Source of the DNA: Streptomyces hygroscopicus
Lineage (GTDB): Bacteria > Actinomycetota > Actinomycetes > Streptomycetales > Streptomycetaceae
Direction of reading: 5' to 3'
DNA length: 64,000 bases
Assembly: GCF_026168105.1 (NCBI RefSeq)
Contig: NZ_LBMW01000001.1
Span: 459,749 to 523,748, forward strand
Shown: positions 25,552-34,700 of the stretch, piece by piece
Layout: each line of letters begins with the position of its first letter
Position numbering within the stretch: the first letter of the stretch is position 1
The notes under the pieces: generated by a model
Database searches by the model: none
Seen by the model: only the letters and a program-made list of their open reading frames with translations
Told to the model about the DNA's origin: nothing
Position numbers and translations under genes: made by a program

Positions 25552-25711
25552 CGCCGCCACGGCTAGCCGCACGGCGGACCACCTCACCGGGTCCAAGAAG
25601 ACGGGCTACCTGACAGTGACGGCGCTGTAGGCCGTTTCCTTCGTTTCTTCGGAATCCCGGCGGCCGCCGACGCGCGCCCCGATCGAAGTCGTCGAGCGGC
25701 GCCAGAGACGA

Positions 25712-26383
25712 TCAGAGCACGCGGAGGACTCCCACGACCTTGCCGAGGATCTTCACCTGGTCGCCGGGGATGGGCTCGTACGCCCGGTTGCGGGGCATCA
25801 GCCATACCTGCCCGTCCTGTCGGCGCAGCTGTTTGACGGTGGCCTCGTCCTCGAGCAGGGCAGCGACTATGTCGCCGTGGTCGGCACTGTCCTGGCGCCG
25901 GACGGTCACGATGTCGCCGTCACAGATCGCCGCCTCGATCATGCTGTCACCCGACACGGTCAGGGCGAACATCTCGCCCTCGCCGACCAGTTGGCGCGGC
26001 AGGGCGTAGACGTCCTCGACCATTTCCTCCGCGAGCAGGGGTGCGCCGGCGGCGATCCGTCCCAGGAGTGGAACGTCCACCGCGGCGGTCGCGTTGCCCG
26101 CCAGGTCGGGAGCCCAGGTGGAACGCACGCGGTAGGCGCGCGGCCGGTGCGGATCTCGGTACAGGACCCCCTTGCGCTCCAGCGTCATCAGCTGGTGTGC
26201 GACCGAGGAGGTGCTCGCGAGGTTCACGGCCTGGCCGATCTCCCGCATCGACGGCGGATAGCCCTGCCGCTGGACCGTGTCGGTGATGAACCGGACGATG
26301 TCCTGCTGGCGGCTGGTCAGCTCGCCCTCGACGGGCCGGACGCCCGGCGGCCGCCCTCGGCGTACCGGCGCGCTGTTCTCCAT
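25712..26383 (-). CDS. lexA: LexA-type SOS repressor (short paralogue)
   Basis: A 223-residue repressor-protease. The N-terminal winged helix ([20 protein letters not shown], then [12 protein letters not shown] and [14 protein letters not shown]) is LexA-specific. The autocleavage site Ala112-Gly113 lies in [12 protein letters not shown]. The catalytic Ser147 ([14 protein letters not shown]) and Lys184 (ATVKQL) are intact, so self-cleavage should occur. The start at 26383 is preceded by GGAGG. It is shorter at the N-terminus than typical Streptomyces LexA (about 255-260 residues) and nrdR, the usual neighbour, is absent, so it may be a second LexA paralogue. I see no consensus SOS box upstream. 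It is convergent with the M56 gene. Confidence 0.88.
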   Translation of the reverse strand: MENSAPVRRGRPPGVRPVEGELTSRQQDIVRFITDTVQRQGYPPSMREIGQAVNLASTSSVAHQLMTLERKGVLYRDPHRPRAYRVRSTWAPDLAGNATAAVDVPLLGRIAAGAPLLAEEMVEDVYALPRQLVGEGEMFALTVSGDSMIEAAICDGDIVTVRRQDSADHGDIVAALLEDEATVKQLRRQDGQVWLMPRNRAYEPIPGDQVKILGKVVGVLRVL

Positions 26384-26731
26384 CCCGGGCACCTCCGTAC
26401 AAGATCTCGCAGAGTGCGACCTTAACCCGCCGGCCCTGATAAATGGAACGCTCTTCCGATCACCCTGAGCGATTGCGACCGTCACGCCCACGCGCAGCGA
26501 GGCGGACCCTTCTCCGTTCTTGTTCGCCAGTTCTTGTTCGCCCGGTGAAATGCCATTCGCTGAATTCACCAATCCAGCGCGGGGCCCCAGCGGTCACGGG
26601 CCCGGGGCCTCGCCCACTCTGGAGGCGCACAGACCCGTTGCGTTTGCCGGGGCCCCTGAGGCGGGGGAGGCTCGTAGGAGAGGCTTTCGCGGCCCACCGC
26701 TCGCCGGGCCGCGGCCTCGAAGGAGGTCACC
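26384..26731. other. Intergenic region between lexA-like and NTF2-like genes
   Basis: This 348-base gap should hold both divergent promoters. Apart from the 13-bp direct repeat near 26516 and the ribosome site AAGGAGGTC before 26732, I see no gene or clear palindrome in it. Confidence 0.5.
26516..26542. repeat. Two copies of a 13-bp direct repeat upstream of lexA
   Basis: GTTCTTGTTCGCC occurs at 26516-26528 and again at 26530-26542, one base apart (period 14). It lies 133-159 bases upstream of the lexA-like start. It is a direct, not inverted, repeat and does not match the actinobacterial SOS box. Confidence 0.6.
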
Positions 26732-27097
26732 ATGGGCACCGCGGCAGGCACCGCCTTCGACACAGAAGCCCTGCGCCGAGGCATCGAGGGAGAGAACCCT
26801 CAGACTCTGCTGTCGCTCTACACCGACGACGCGGAGATACGCATCATCGACCGCAACACCCAGCCCAGTCACCCCAAGGTTCTGCACGGCCGGGACGAGA
26901 TCGGCGAGATGCTCAGCGACGTGTACAACCGGGACATGACCCACCATCTGGATCAGTGTGTCGTCCAGGGCGACCAGGTCGCCTTCTCAGAGTCCTGCGA
27001 GTACGCCGACGGCGTCCGGGTGCTCGCCAACTCTATGGTGTCGTTGCGCAACGGCAAGATCGCCGATCAGATCCTCATCCAGGCATGGGACGAGTAG
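26732..27097 (+). CDS. NTF2/SnoaL-like small protein
   Basis: A 121-residue soluble protein predicted to have the NTF2-like cone fold: an N-terminal helix (DTEALRRGIEGENPQTLLSLY), TDDAEIRIIDR, HPKVLHGRDEIGEMLSDVY and a final strand pair with the LANSMVSLRNGKIADQILIQ pattern. This fold serves as an enzyme (isomerase, cyclase) or binding module, and the active role cannot be told from sequence. The start has an excellent ribosome site (AAGGAGGTCACC before ATG). The gene stands alone, with a MarR-like remnant downstream. Confidence 0.85.
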   Translation: MGTAAGTAFDTEALRRGIEGENPQTLLSLYTDDAEIRIIDRNTQPSHPKVLHGRDEIGEMLSDVYNRDMTHHLDQCVVQGDQVAFSESCEYADGVRVLANSMVSLRNGKIADQILIQAWDE

Positions 27098-27126
27098 GAG
27101 GGCGACGGCCGTGAGGGTCCAGGTCA

Positions 27127-27345
27127 ACTCGCGGCTCTCCTGGACCTTCTCGGCGCGTGCGTCACTGGGTCCCCGGCACCGGACTCGGCTGCCCCGACCG
27201 GTCTGCGCAGCAGGTCTGCGAGTGTCCGCCGCCCTTCTGGGGCCGGTACTGCGAGCGGCGCGCGCCCGCCCGTACCCGCCGCCTCGGCGTGCCGCTCGAA
27301 GGCGTCCTGCCCGGCATCGGTGAGCCGCACCCGGCGCCGGGCATC
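27127..27345 (-). pseudogene. Possible remnant of a MarR-family regulator (C-terminus only)
   Basis: The minus strand encodes GDARRRVRLTDAGQDAFERH, then after about 15 residues APEGRRTLADLLRRPVG. This is the wing and C-terminal helix pattern of MarR regulators. The N-terminal half and recognition helix are not found upstream in any frame, and no start codon is apparent. The remainder of the gap to 27676 contains no convincing gene. The call rests on short motifs seen by eye. Confidence 0.45.
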
Positions 27346-27676
27346 ACCTGCGCCGATCGGCCCGGCACGGTGGGTGCGCGGTACGTCACCGTCCGCTCCC
27401 CGGGACACCGGGGGCGTGGTTTCGCGGGCTGCTGTGGACCGCCACCTGCACCGCCCCGAGAGGACCTCGCGGTGACGGACCGGCCGGTGAACGCGAGCGC
27501 GCCGATCAGCGAGATCGAGGACCAACTGCCGCTCCGGGCCGCGCTCTTCGAGAGCCGTGCCGCTGCGGCGGAGTGCGCCCTCGCCGCGGCGCTCGCCGCG
27601 GCGGCCGTCCTGTCGGCCGTTGCGGCGGGCCGGTAGCGCTCCACGAGCGCCCGGCCCACAGCTGGAACGGTTCCTC

Positions 27677-28336
27677 TCAGGCGTCCGGCAGCCAACCCGC
27701 CGGGCGCAGTATGCCCAGCAACTGCCGGACCAGTTCGTCCACGACCTCGTCGAGGGTCGCCTGCACCCAGCCGGCCCTCCAGTCGTGCAGCAGGCCGTTG
27801 ACGCTGCCGATGAACGCCGTTGCCGCGATGCGGTAGTCGCGCGGTGCCGCCTCGCCCCGCGCGACGGCTTCGGCGGCCTCCGCACAGATGAAGTCGATCC
27901 ACCGGGAACGGCGTTCGAGGCGCTGCTCCTCCAGCCGCGGGCTGACGCCGATGATCTCGACGAAGGTGATGCGGATGCGGCGCGGATCGGAGGTGACGTT
28001 CGCCGCGTACGCCCGGAAGACCGCGGTGGCGCGTTCGGCGATCGCCAGGTCGCGGACCTCCGCGAGGGCGGCGGAGGCCGCCTCTTCCGCCCAGTCGTTG
28101 ACCTGGAGGTGGAGGGCGGCCAGAACGTCCTCCAGCGTGTGGAACTCCTCGTAGAACTGACGGGTCGACAGGCCCGCCGTCTCGCTCAGGGCGGCGACAG
28201 TGGTGGACCGGTAGCCGGGGCTGTCGCCGAAGAGCTGGAGCGCGGCGTCCAGGAACCGCCGCCGCCGTTCGGCCTGCCGCTCCTCGGCCGACTTGCCGCC
28301 GTACCGGCCCGTCGGCTGCCTGAGCCTGCCCGCCAC
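27677..28336 (-). CDS. TetR/AcrR-family transcriptional regulator
   Basis: A 219-residue regulator. The N-terminal helix-turn-helix runs RRRRFLDAALQLFGDSPGYR, STTVAALSETAGLS, TRQFYEEFHTLEDVLAAL, a clear TetR signature. The C-terminal ligand domain begins AEVRDLAIAERATAVFRAY. The GTG at 28336 is preferred, with GAGGGGAG about 6 bases upstream; longer starts at TTG codons have no ribosome site. It diverges from the beta-propeller gene with a palindromic candidate operator between them, so it probably represses itself and that gene. The ligand is unknown. Confidence 0.9.
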   Translation of the reverse strand: MAGRLRQPTGRYGGKSAEERQAERRRRFLDAALQLFGDSPGYRSTTVAALSETAGLSTRQFYEEFHTLEDVLAALHLQVNDWAEEAASAALAEVRDLAIAERATAVFRAYAANVTSDPRRIRITFVEIIGVSPRLEEQRLERRSRWIDFICAEAAEAVARGEAAPRDYRIAATAFIGSVNGLLHDWRAGWVQATLDEVVDELVRQLLGILRPAGWLPDA

Positions 28337-28422
28337 GCGCGCTCCCCTCGTCCCTCGATGGTTCGTTCGCCTCTCGGTCAATTTTGTCGCGCACGGAGTC
28401 TTGTGGAGAAGGCGGCCCCTTC

Positions 28423-28438
28423 CTTACTTTCCAGTAAG
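28423..28438. promoter_or_regulatory. Candidate TetR operator
   Basis: CTTACT-TTCC-AGTAAG is a perfect 6-bp inverted repeat with a 4-base centre, in the divergent promoter region of the TetR-type regulator and the beta-propeller gene. The TACTTT inside it could be a -10 box 18 bases after TTGTGG (28401-28406), so bound repressor would block polymerase. A second, looser inverted repeat (TCTGAA/TTCAGA) spans 28444-28465. Confidence 0.55.
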
Positions 28439-28525
28439 TCCACTCTGAACGCAGGCGTATTCAGACTCCGAGCCGCCCTGACCACGCACCCTCTTGTCAT
28501 GCCCCCACCAGAGATGGGACCTCTC

Positions 28526-29776
28526 ATGCCTGTCCTCGGCCCCCGCCACCTCCTCTGCGTCGCCGCCGCCCTCGTCCTGACCGCGGGCGGCACGGCGTCG
28601 GCAGCCTCCGCACCGGACTCCTCCGCCGGGCTGCGGGAGGTGATGTTCGTGGGCAACAACTGGGACGGGACCGCAGATGTCATCAAATCCACGGGCGACT
28701 TCGCCAGGATCGGCCGTGTCAATGTGATCCCGGACAAGGCGGAGCGGATTGCGGAGATCAACGCCGATCCGATCAAGTGGATCTACTACACGTCGATCCG
28801 CAACCAGGTCGGCGAGGGCCATGACCAGTACGTCGACGACATGTACTCCAGGCCGGACGGCAGGTCGATGGTCGTCTCCCGCCCGAGCTTCGCCGACGTC
28901 GTCTCCATCGACCTGGCGACCGACAGGATCAACTGGCGTTTCCCGGTCGCCGGCTACCGCGCCGACCACATGGCGGTCTCCCCCGACGGTACCCGGGTCG
29001 CGGTCTCGGCCTCGACCGCCGACAAGGTGCAGGTACTGGACATCAACACCGGGAAGGAACTCGGGGAGTTCGGCACCGGCGACAAACCGCACGAGAACTT
29101 CTTCACCGACGGCGGCAAGTACATCTGGAACATGTCCATCGGCGAGGTCACCACCTCGCTCGACGATCCGGCGTGGGACTGGACGAAGGGCGACCGCCAC
29201 ATCACCGTCGTCGACGCGACCACCTTCAAGCAGGTCAGGACCATCGACATGCGGAGCCGCCTGGACGCGATCGGCCTGAAGGACTTCTCCAGCGCGGTCC
29301 GGCCCGCCGCATTCACCCCTGACTGGTCCAAACTGTACTTCCAGGTGTCGTTCTTCAACGGCTTTCTCGAGTACGACGTCGCAGCCGACAGGATCACCCG
29401 GGTGAAGAGACTGCCGGAGAACCCGGCGACCAACCCGGACCGCACCACATGGCTCCTCGACTCGCGCCACCACGGCATCTCCATGAATCCCGAGGGCACC
29501 AGGCTCTGTGTCGCCGGGACGATGGACAACTATGCGACCGTCGTCGACCGGGCCTCCTTCCAGGAAGGCGCGTTGATCACGGCGTCGACGCCCTACTGGG
29601 CGACCGTGAGCGGTGACGGCAAGGACTGCATCATCTCCGAAGCGGGGGCAGACAAGATCACCGCGATCGACTTCGCCACCGGCGACAAGGTCACCAGCGT
29701 GGACGTCGGCGACCACCCGCAGCGGGTACGCCTGGCGCACGTCCTTGCAGACTGGGCGGGGCCTTCTGCTGGCTGA
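28526..29776 (+). CDS. Secreted YncE-like beta-propeller protein
   Basis: A 416-residue exported protein. The signal sequence LLCVAAALVLTAGGTASAA ends in an AxA site near residue 27. The mature part shows repeated propeller blades typical of YncE/lactonase proteins: SRPSFADVVSIDLATDRINW, MAVSPDGTRVAVSASTADKV, LDINTGKELGEF, MNPEGTRLCVAGTMDNY and [20 protein letters not shown]. These proteins bind DNA or ligands, or act as lactonases; no activity can be assigned. I chose the ATG at 28526; an ATG at 28499 would lengthen the signal. The last 86 bases overlap the 3-prime end of the convergent glycosidase gene. Divergence from a TetR regulator suggests repression. Confidence 0.82.
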   Translation: MPVLGPRHLLCVAAALVLTAGGTASAASAPDSSAGLREVMFVGNNWDGTADVIKSTGDFARIGRVNVIPDKAERIAEINADPIKWIYYTSIRNQVGEGHDQYVDDMYSRPDGRSMVVSRPSFADVVSIDLATDRINWRFPVAGYRADHMAVSPDGTRVAVSASTADKVQVLDINTGKELGEFGTGDKPHENFFTDGGKYIWNMSIGEVTTSLDDPAWDWTKGDRHITVVDATTFKQVRTIDMRSRLDAIGLKDFSSAVRPAAFTPDWSKLYFQVSFFNGFLEYDVAADRITRVKRLPENPATNPDRTTWLLDSRHHGISMNPEGTRLCVAGTMDNYATVVDRASFQEGALITASTPYWATVSGDGKDCIISEAGADKITAIDFATGDKVTSVDVGDHPQRVRLAHVLADWAGPSAG

Positions 29777-31637
29777 ACTCCCGCGCCACCCATGCCGACA
29801 GCTCCGTCCGCGCCGCAGCCAGCAGGGACGCGGACGGGGCCGTCGCCCCGTTGGTGACCAGGGCGTAGTGCACCGCATTCGGGCCGGGGGCGGTGAGCAG
29901 CAGCCGTTTGCCGCCCGTACCGCCCGGTTCGTCCGCCACGGCGATCGGGGCCGCCCTCGTGTACACGGGCGGGCCCGCCACGGTGCCGAGGTCCGAGACC
30001 ACCGTGGTGGAGGAGGCCGGGAAGGAGGCCGGCAGATGCAGCTCCGTGGGCACCGAGGAGCCGTTCGAGCGCCAGACCAGAACGCCGTACTGCCCAGCCC
30101 CCACCAACTGCGCCACGTTCGGCAGCGAGCTCGGAACCGGGTTCCATGTCAGCGTCGTCGAGCCGTCCCGGGAGCGGTCCTCGTAGGTGAAGGCGACCGA
30201 CGTCCCGGCGGTGGCGCTCGGGTAGAGCCGGTCCAGCAGCCGGGCGTCCTGCCGCAGCGCCGGGACGCCCGAGTCGTCGAGCGCCACCGCCGAGAGGTCC
30301 TCGCCGTTCCAGGCGTCCCCGGAGGTGAGGACCTTGCCGGGATTGCCGTTCATGAGTTCGTGGTGGCGGCCGTTGTAGAGGTCCCACTGCCACTGCGTGC
30401 CGGACAGGACCGGCCCTGAGTCCGCCGGCGCGGACCACCAACTCGAGCCCGGCAGCCGGGAGTCGAGCGCCTGGTACATCGCCTTGACCACGGTGGGGGC
30501 CTTGTCGGAGACCGAGCCGGTCAGCGGATGGCCGAACTCGCTGACGATCGCGGCCGTGCCCAGCGCCGCGGCCCGGTCGCGCACGGCCTGGAAGTCCCTC
30601 ACGTACTGCCCGTCGCCCGCCTTTCCCCACATGAGGATGCCCGAGATGGCCTTCTGGTCGTAGAAGTGTGCGTTGAAGACGTAGCGCGGGCCGAGCGTCC
30701 CCGCGTCGAGGAGTCCTCCCTCCTGTTTCTGGAAGGGGATATTGGCGTTCCAGAAGAGGTTCGGCTCGGCGAAGGCGGACTTGTCCTGCCAGCCTGCCGC
30801 GTCCATGCGCGCGCGGACCTTTTCGTAGAACGGCCGGAGCACGTTCTGCTCCCAGGTGCGGCTCGTCTCGCCGGGGTCGTAGGTGCCTGCGTAGGGCTCG
30901 TTGAACGGGTCGAGGCCGATGACGCCCGCGAACTGGTCTGCGGTCAGATGCTGCTCGAGGTACGCCATGGTCTTCCCGGCGGTGGCGAGGAAGGCGTCCT
31001 GCACACCGTACGCGTTGTGCCAGAAGTCGTACGACGCCTTCGTCACCGCCTGGTTCTGGGTGATGTTCTGGCCCCAGAAGAAGCAGATCCCGCAGGATTC
31101 GGCGGGGTAGTCACCGGCCTCCACCACCCACTCGGGGGCGCCGTCGCCGGTGTACCAGCTGCCCTGGCCGAAGAGGTAGCGGGAGTGGAGGTCCTGGTGG
31201 AAGTCGGCAAGGACGCGGATGCCGGCGTCGAGGAACGCGCGCATCTGGCCGGTGACCGCGGCGAGGTACGCCGTGTCGACCTGTCCGCGCACGGGCTCGG
31301 CGTGGGCCCAGGAGAGCAGGAAGCGAACCGTGTTGCCGCCGCCCAGGGTGCGCAGGGCCGTCGCGGACTTCCTGGCGTCGGCGACAGAGGCGAAGGGCAG
31401 TCCGCCGTTCTCCTCCAGCTTGGTCTCTCCGGAGACGTTGTAGCCGCGCAGCACGACCTCGCGGCCGAGTCCGTCGGTGAAACGGCCGCCCCGGACGGTG
31501 AGGGAGGCGGACGCCTGGGCGTCGAACCACAGGGAGCCGACAGGAGCAGCGGCGACCGCGGGCCGGGCGCCCGGCGCCGCGAAGAGGCCGGTGAGCGAGA
31601 CAAGAACGCCGAGCAGACGCACGCGTATCTTTGCCAT
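29691..31637 (-). CDS. Secreted GH5 glycosidase (cellulase / endoglycosylceramidase-like)
   Basis: A roughly 648-residue exported glycoside hydrolase. A signal peptide ([20 protein letters not shown]) precedes a GH5 TIM barrel: [41 protein letters not shown], the acid/base Glu in [10 protein letters not shown] and the nucleophile Glu in [10 protein letters not shown]. The [18 protein letters not shown] region resembles endoglycosylceramidases. A C-terminal beta-sandwich domain follows ([20 protein letters not shown], then [11 protein letters not shown]). The ATG at 31637 lies 7 bases after a -10-like GATTGT and has no Shine-Dalgarno sequence, so a leaderless mRNA is plausible; an ATG at 31643 also exists. 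The C-terminal 28 codons are antisense to the beta-propeller gene and end in an odd Gly/Arg-rich tail. Confidence 0.87.
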   Translation of the reverse strand: MAKIRVRLLGVLVSLTGLFAAPGARPAVAAAPVGSLWFDAQASASLTVRGGRFTDGLGREVVLRGYNVSGETKLEENGGLPFASVADARKSATALRTLGGGNTVRFLLSWAHAEPVRGQVDTAYLAAVTGQMRAFLDAGIRVLADFHQDLHSRYLFGQGSWYTGDGAPEWVVEAGDYPAESCGICFFWGQNITQNQAVTKASYDFWHNAYGVQDAFLATAGKTMAYLEQHLTADQFAGVIGLDPFNEPYAGTYDPGETSRTWEQNVLRPFYEKVRARMDAAGWQDKSAFAEPNLFWNANIPFQKQEGGLLDAGTLGPRYVFNAHFYDQKAISGILMWGKAGDGQYVRDFQAVRDRAAALGTAAIVSEFGHPLTGSVSDKAPTVVKAMYQALDSRLPGSSWWSAPADSGPVLSGTQWQWDLYNGRHHELMNGNPGKVLTSGDAWNGEDLSAVALDDSGVPALRQDARLLDRLYPSATAGTSVAFTYEDRSRDGSTTLTWNPVPSSLPNVAQLVGAGQYGVLVWRSNGSSVPTELHLPASFPASSTTVVSDLGTVAGPPVYTRAAPIAVADEPGGTGGKRLLLTAPGPNAVHYALVTNGATAPSASLLAAARTELSAWVAREFSQQKAPPSLQGRAPGVPAAGGRRRPRW

Positions 31638-31644
31638 GCCCATT

Positions 31645-31674
31645 ACAATCAGGCCGATTTACGAACGGCGTCAA
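31645..31674 (-). promoter_or_regulatory. Candidate promoter for a leaderless GH5 transcript
   Basis: On the minus strand TTGACG (31674-31669) and GATTGT (31650-31645) are 18 bases apart, and the ATG at 31637 begins 7 bases after the -10. Transcription would start at or next to the start codon. Confidence 0.4.
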
Positions 31675-31764
31675 CACCCCTGCGCCGCCAGGGCGCGGCG
31701 ACGGGGAACGCGATTTCGGCTGCCGTACGGTTGCCGGAGGGCTTCCGTGGTCGAAGGGGTGGGT

Positions 31765-34700
31765 ATGGCGGAGTTCCGGGGCGAGTTGGTGCGTGCGCTG
31801 CCCGGCACCTTGAGGGAGCACGCGGCCCGGCGGGGCGGCAAGGAGGCCTACCGGGACGAGCGACGGGCCGTCACATACGGGGAGTTGGAGGAGCGCACCG
31901 GACGGCTGGCGGGGCATCTGGGGTGTCTCGGGCTGGACCGGGGGGACCGGGTCGCTATCCTGCTGGGCAACCGAGTGGAATTCGTGGAGAGTTGTCTCGG
32001 TGTGCTGCGCGCCGGAGCGGTCGGCGTTCCGCTCGACCCCGAGGCGTCGGATGCCGAGTTGGCATACTTCCTCGACGACAGCGGCGCGGTCGTGGTCATC
32101 ACCGATCAGGCGTTGCTGCCACGGCTCGCCGGGGCGGCGGCGGAGCGTCCCGGGCTTCGGGTGGTGGTCGTCGGCACGGGCGTCGTCCCGGCCGAGGCGC
32201 CCTGCGGTGCGCTCCTCTTCGAGGACCTCGCGCGGACCGACCCGGGCCGTCCGCCCCGGGACGACCTGGGGCTCGACGAAGCGGCCTGGATCCTCTACAC
32301 CTCCGGCACCACCGGCGAGAGCAAGGGGGTGGTCTCCACCCAGCGCTCGGCCCTGTGGTCGGTGGCGGCGGCCTATGTACCGGCGTACGGGCTCAGGGAA
32401 GGGGACCATCTGCTGTGGCCCCTGCCGATGTTCCACTGCTACGCCCATTCACTGTGTCTGCTGGGGGTGGTGTCGGTCGGCGCGTGCGCCCTGCTCCTCG
32501 CCCCGGGCGCGAACGTGGCGCGGGCGCTGGCGGCGCGGCCCTTCACGGTCCTGGCCGGAGTACCCGCCACCTACCGCCTGCTGACCGAGTCGTTGCGGAA
32601 GACGCCGGTCCCCCTGCCTGCCTCCCTCCGGGTGTGTGTGACCGCGGGGGCGCCCTGTCCTCCCGAACTCCGGCAAGACATAGGGGAGTTGCTGGGCGCG
32701 CCGCTGCTCGACGGCTACGGCTCCACCGAGACCTGCGGGAAGATCGCCGTGAGCCTGCTCGACGGGCCGCGGTACGACGACTCATGCGGCCCTCCCCTGC
32801 CCGGGCTCACGGTACGGCTGACGCACCCGGCGACCGGGGAACAGGTCGCCGACGGGGACGAGGGGGAGATCTGGGTCCGCGGTGCGGCCCTGATGCGCGG
32901 CTACCACAACCGGCCGGAAGCCACCGCGCAGGCGTTCACCGACGGCTGGTACCGCACCGGTGACCTCGGCAGGCGCATGCCGCACGGCCACCTCCGGGTC
33001 ACCGGCCGCGTCAAGGAACTCATCATCCGCGGCGGCCAGAACATCAATCCGTCGGAGGTCGAGCAGGTGCTGCTCGCCCTGCCCGACGTCGTCGACGCCG
33101 CGGTCGTCGGCAGGGCGCACGATGTGCTGGGCGAGGTGCCGGTCGCCGTCGTCGTCCCCGGACGGCAGGGATTCGACGCAGCGGCGGCGTTCGCCGCCTG
33201 CCGGGAACGGCTGTCCGCCTTCAAGGTGCCGGACGAGATCCACGAGATCTCGGCCGTGCCCCGTACACCGTCCGGCAAGACGGCTCGCCCGGAGCTCGCC
33301 GATCAGGTGGCGCTGCGGCTGACCGCGCAGCGTGCGTCCGCCTCGGCCGCCCTGCGCGAGCGCCTCGAGGCGGCACCCGATGCCGTACTGGACCTCGTGC
33401 GCGAGGAGACCGCGCGGACGGCCGGAGTCGCCGCGCACGATCTGGACCCCGACCGGCCGTTCACCGCGCTCGGGCTCACCTCCCTCGGCGGCGTGCTGCT
33501 GCGGGACCGGCTCGGCACCGCGACCGGTCTGGAGCTGCCCGCGACCCTGGTGTTCGACCACCCCACGCCCGCCGCCGCCGCGGCGCTGGTCACCGGGGCG
33601 CTGCGCGGCGGAGCCGACTCAGGGCCCGCTCGTACGACCGGCCGCGAAGCCGTCACCCCACCCGCGGAGCCGATCGCCGTCGTCGCCATGGCCTGCCGTT
33701 ATCCGGGCGGCGTCCGGACGCCGGAGGACCTGTGGCGGCTGGTCGCGGACGGCACCGACGCGACCTCGGACTTCCCCGCCGACCGGGGCTGGGACCTCGC
33801 GGAGCTGTACGACCCCGATCCGGACCGCCCGGGCACCACCGTCACCCGCCGTGGCGGATTCCTGCACGGAGCCGCCGACTTCGACGCGGCCTTCTTCGGG
33901 ATGTCGCCCCGCAAGGCATTGGCCACCGATCCCCAGCAGCGGCTGCTCCTGGAGACCGCCTGGGAGCTGCTGGAAAGGGCCGGCCTCGATCCGTCGGGGC
34001 TTCGGGGCAGCGAGACCGGCGTCTTCGTCGGCGTGATGCACGACGACTACGCGGGCCGCCTGCTGCACGGCGGCGGGCACGAGCTGGAGGCCCATCTCGC
34101 CCTCGGTTCGGCAGGCAGCGTGGCCTCCGGCCGGATCGCGTACACCCTGGGCCTCGCCGGTCCCGCGGTGACCGTGGACACCGCCTGCTCGTCGTCCCTG
34201 GTGGCCATGCACACCGCCGCGCGAGCGCTGCGTACGGGCGAGTGTTCCCTGGCCGTCGCCGGCGGAGTGACCGTCATGGCCACGCCCACGCCGTTCATCG
34301 CGTTCAGCAGACTGCGCGGGCTGGCTCCCGACGGGCGCTGCAAACCGTTCTCCGCGGCCGCCGACGGCACCGCCTGGGGCGAGGGCGTCGGCCTGGTCCT
34401 GCTGGAGCGCTTGTCCGACGCGCGGCGCAACGGCCATCCGGTCCTGGCCGTCCTGCGGGGCTCGGCCGTCAACTCCGACGGCGCGTCCAACGGGCTGACC
34501 GCGCCCAACGGCCCGGCCCAGCAGCGGGTGATCCGGGCGGCACTCGCCGACGCCGGGCTCTCCCCGGCGGACGTCGACGCGGTGGAGGCGCACGGCACGG
34601 GCACCGCGCTCGGCGATCCGATCGAGGCCCAGGCGCTGCTGGCCGCGTACGGGCCCGGCCGGGACCCCGAACGCCCCCTGTGGCTGGGCTCGTTGAAGTC

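Noticed and set aside
26384..26731. SOS box upstream of the lexA-like gene
   Set aside because: No inverted CGAAC/GTTCG pair with proper spacing was found; the GTTC elements present are direct repeats.
27157..27636. A 159-codon plus-strand open frame
   Set aside because: It has no ribosome site, odd composition and no recognisable domain, and it overlaps the MarR-like remnant on the other strand.
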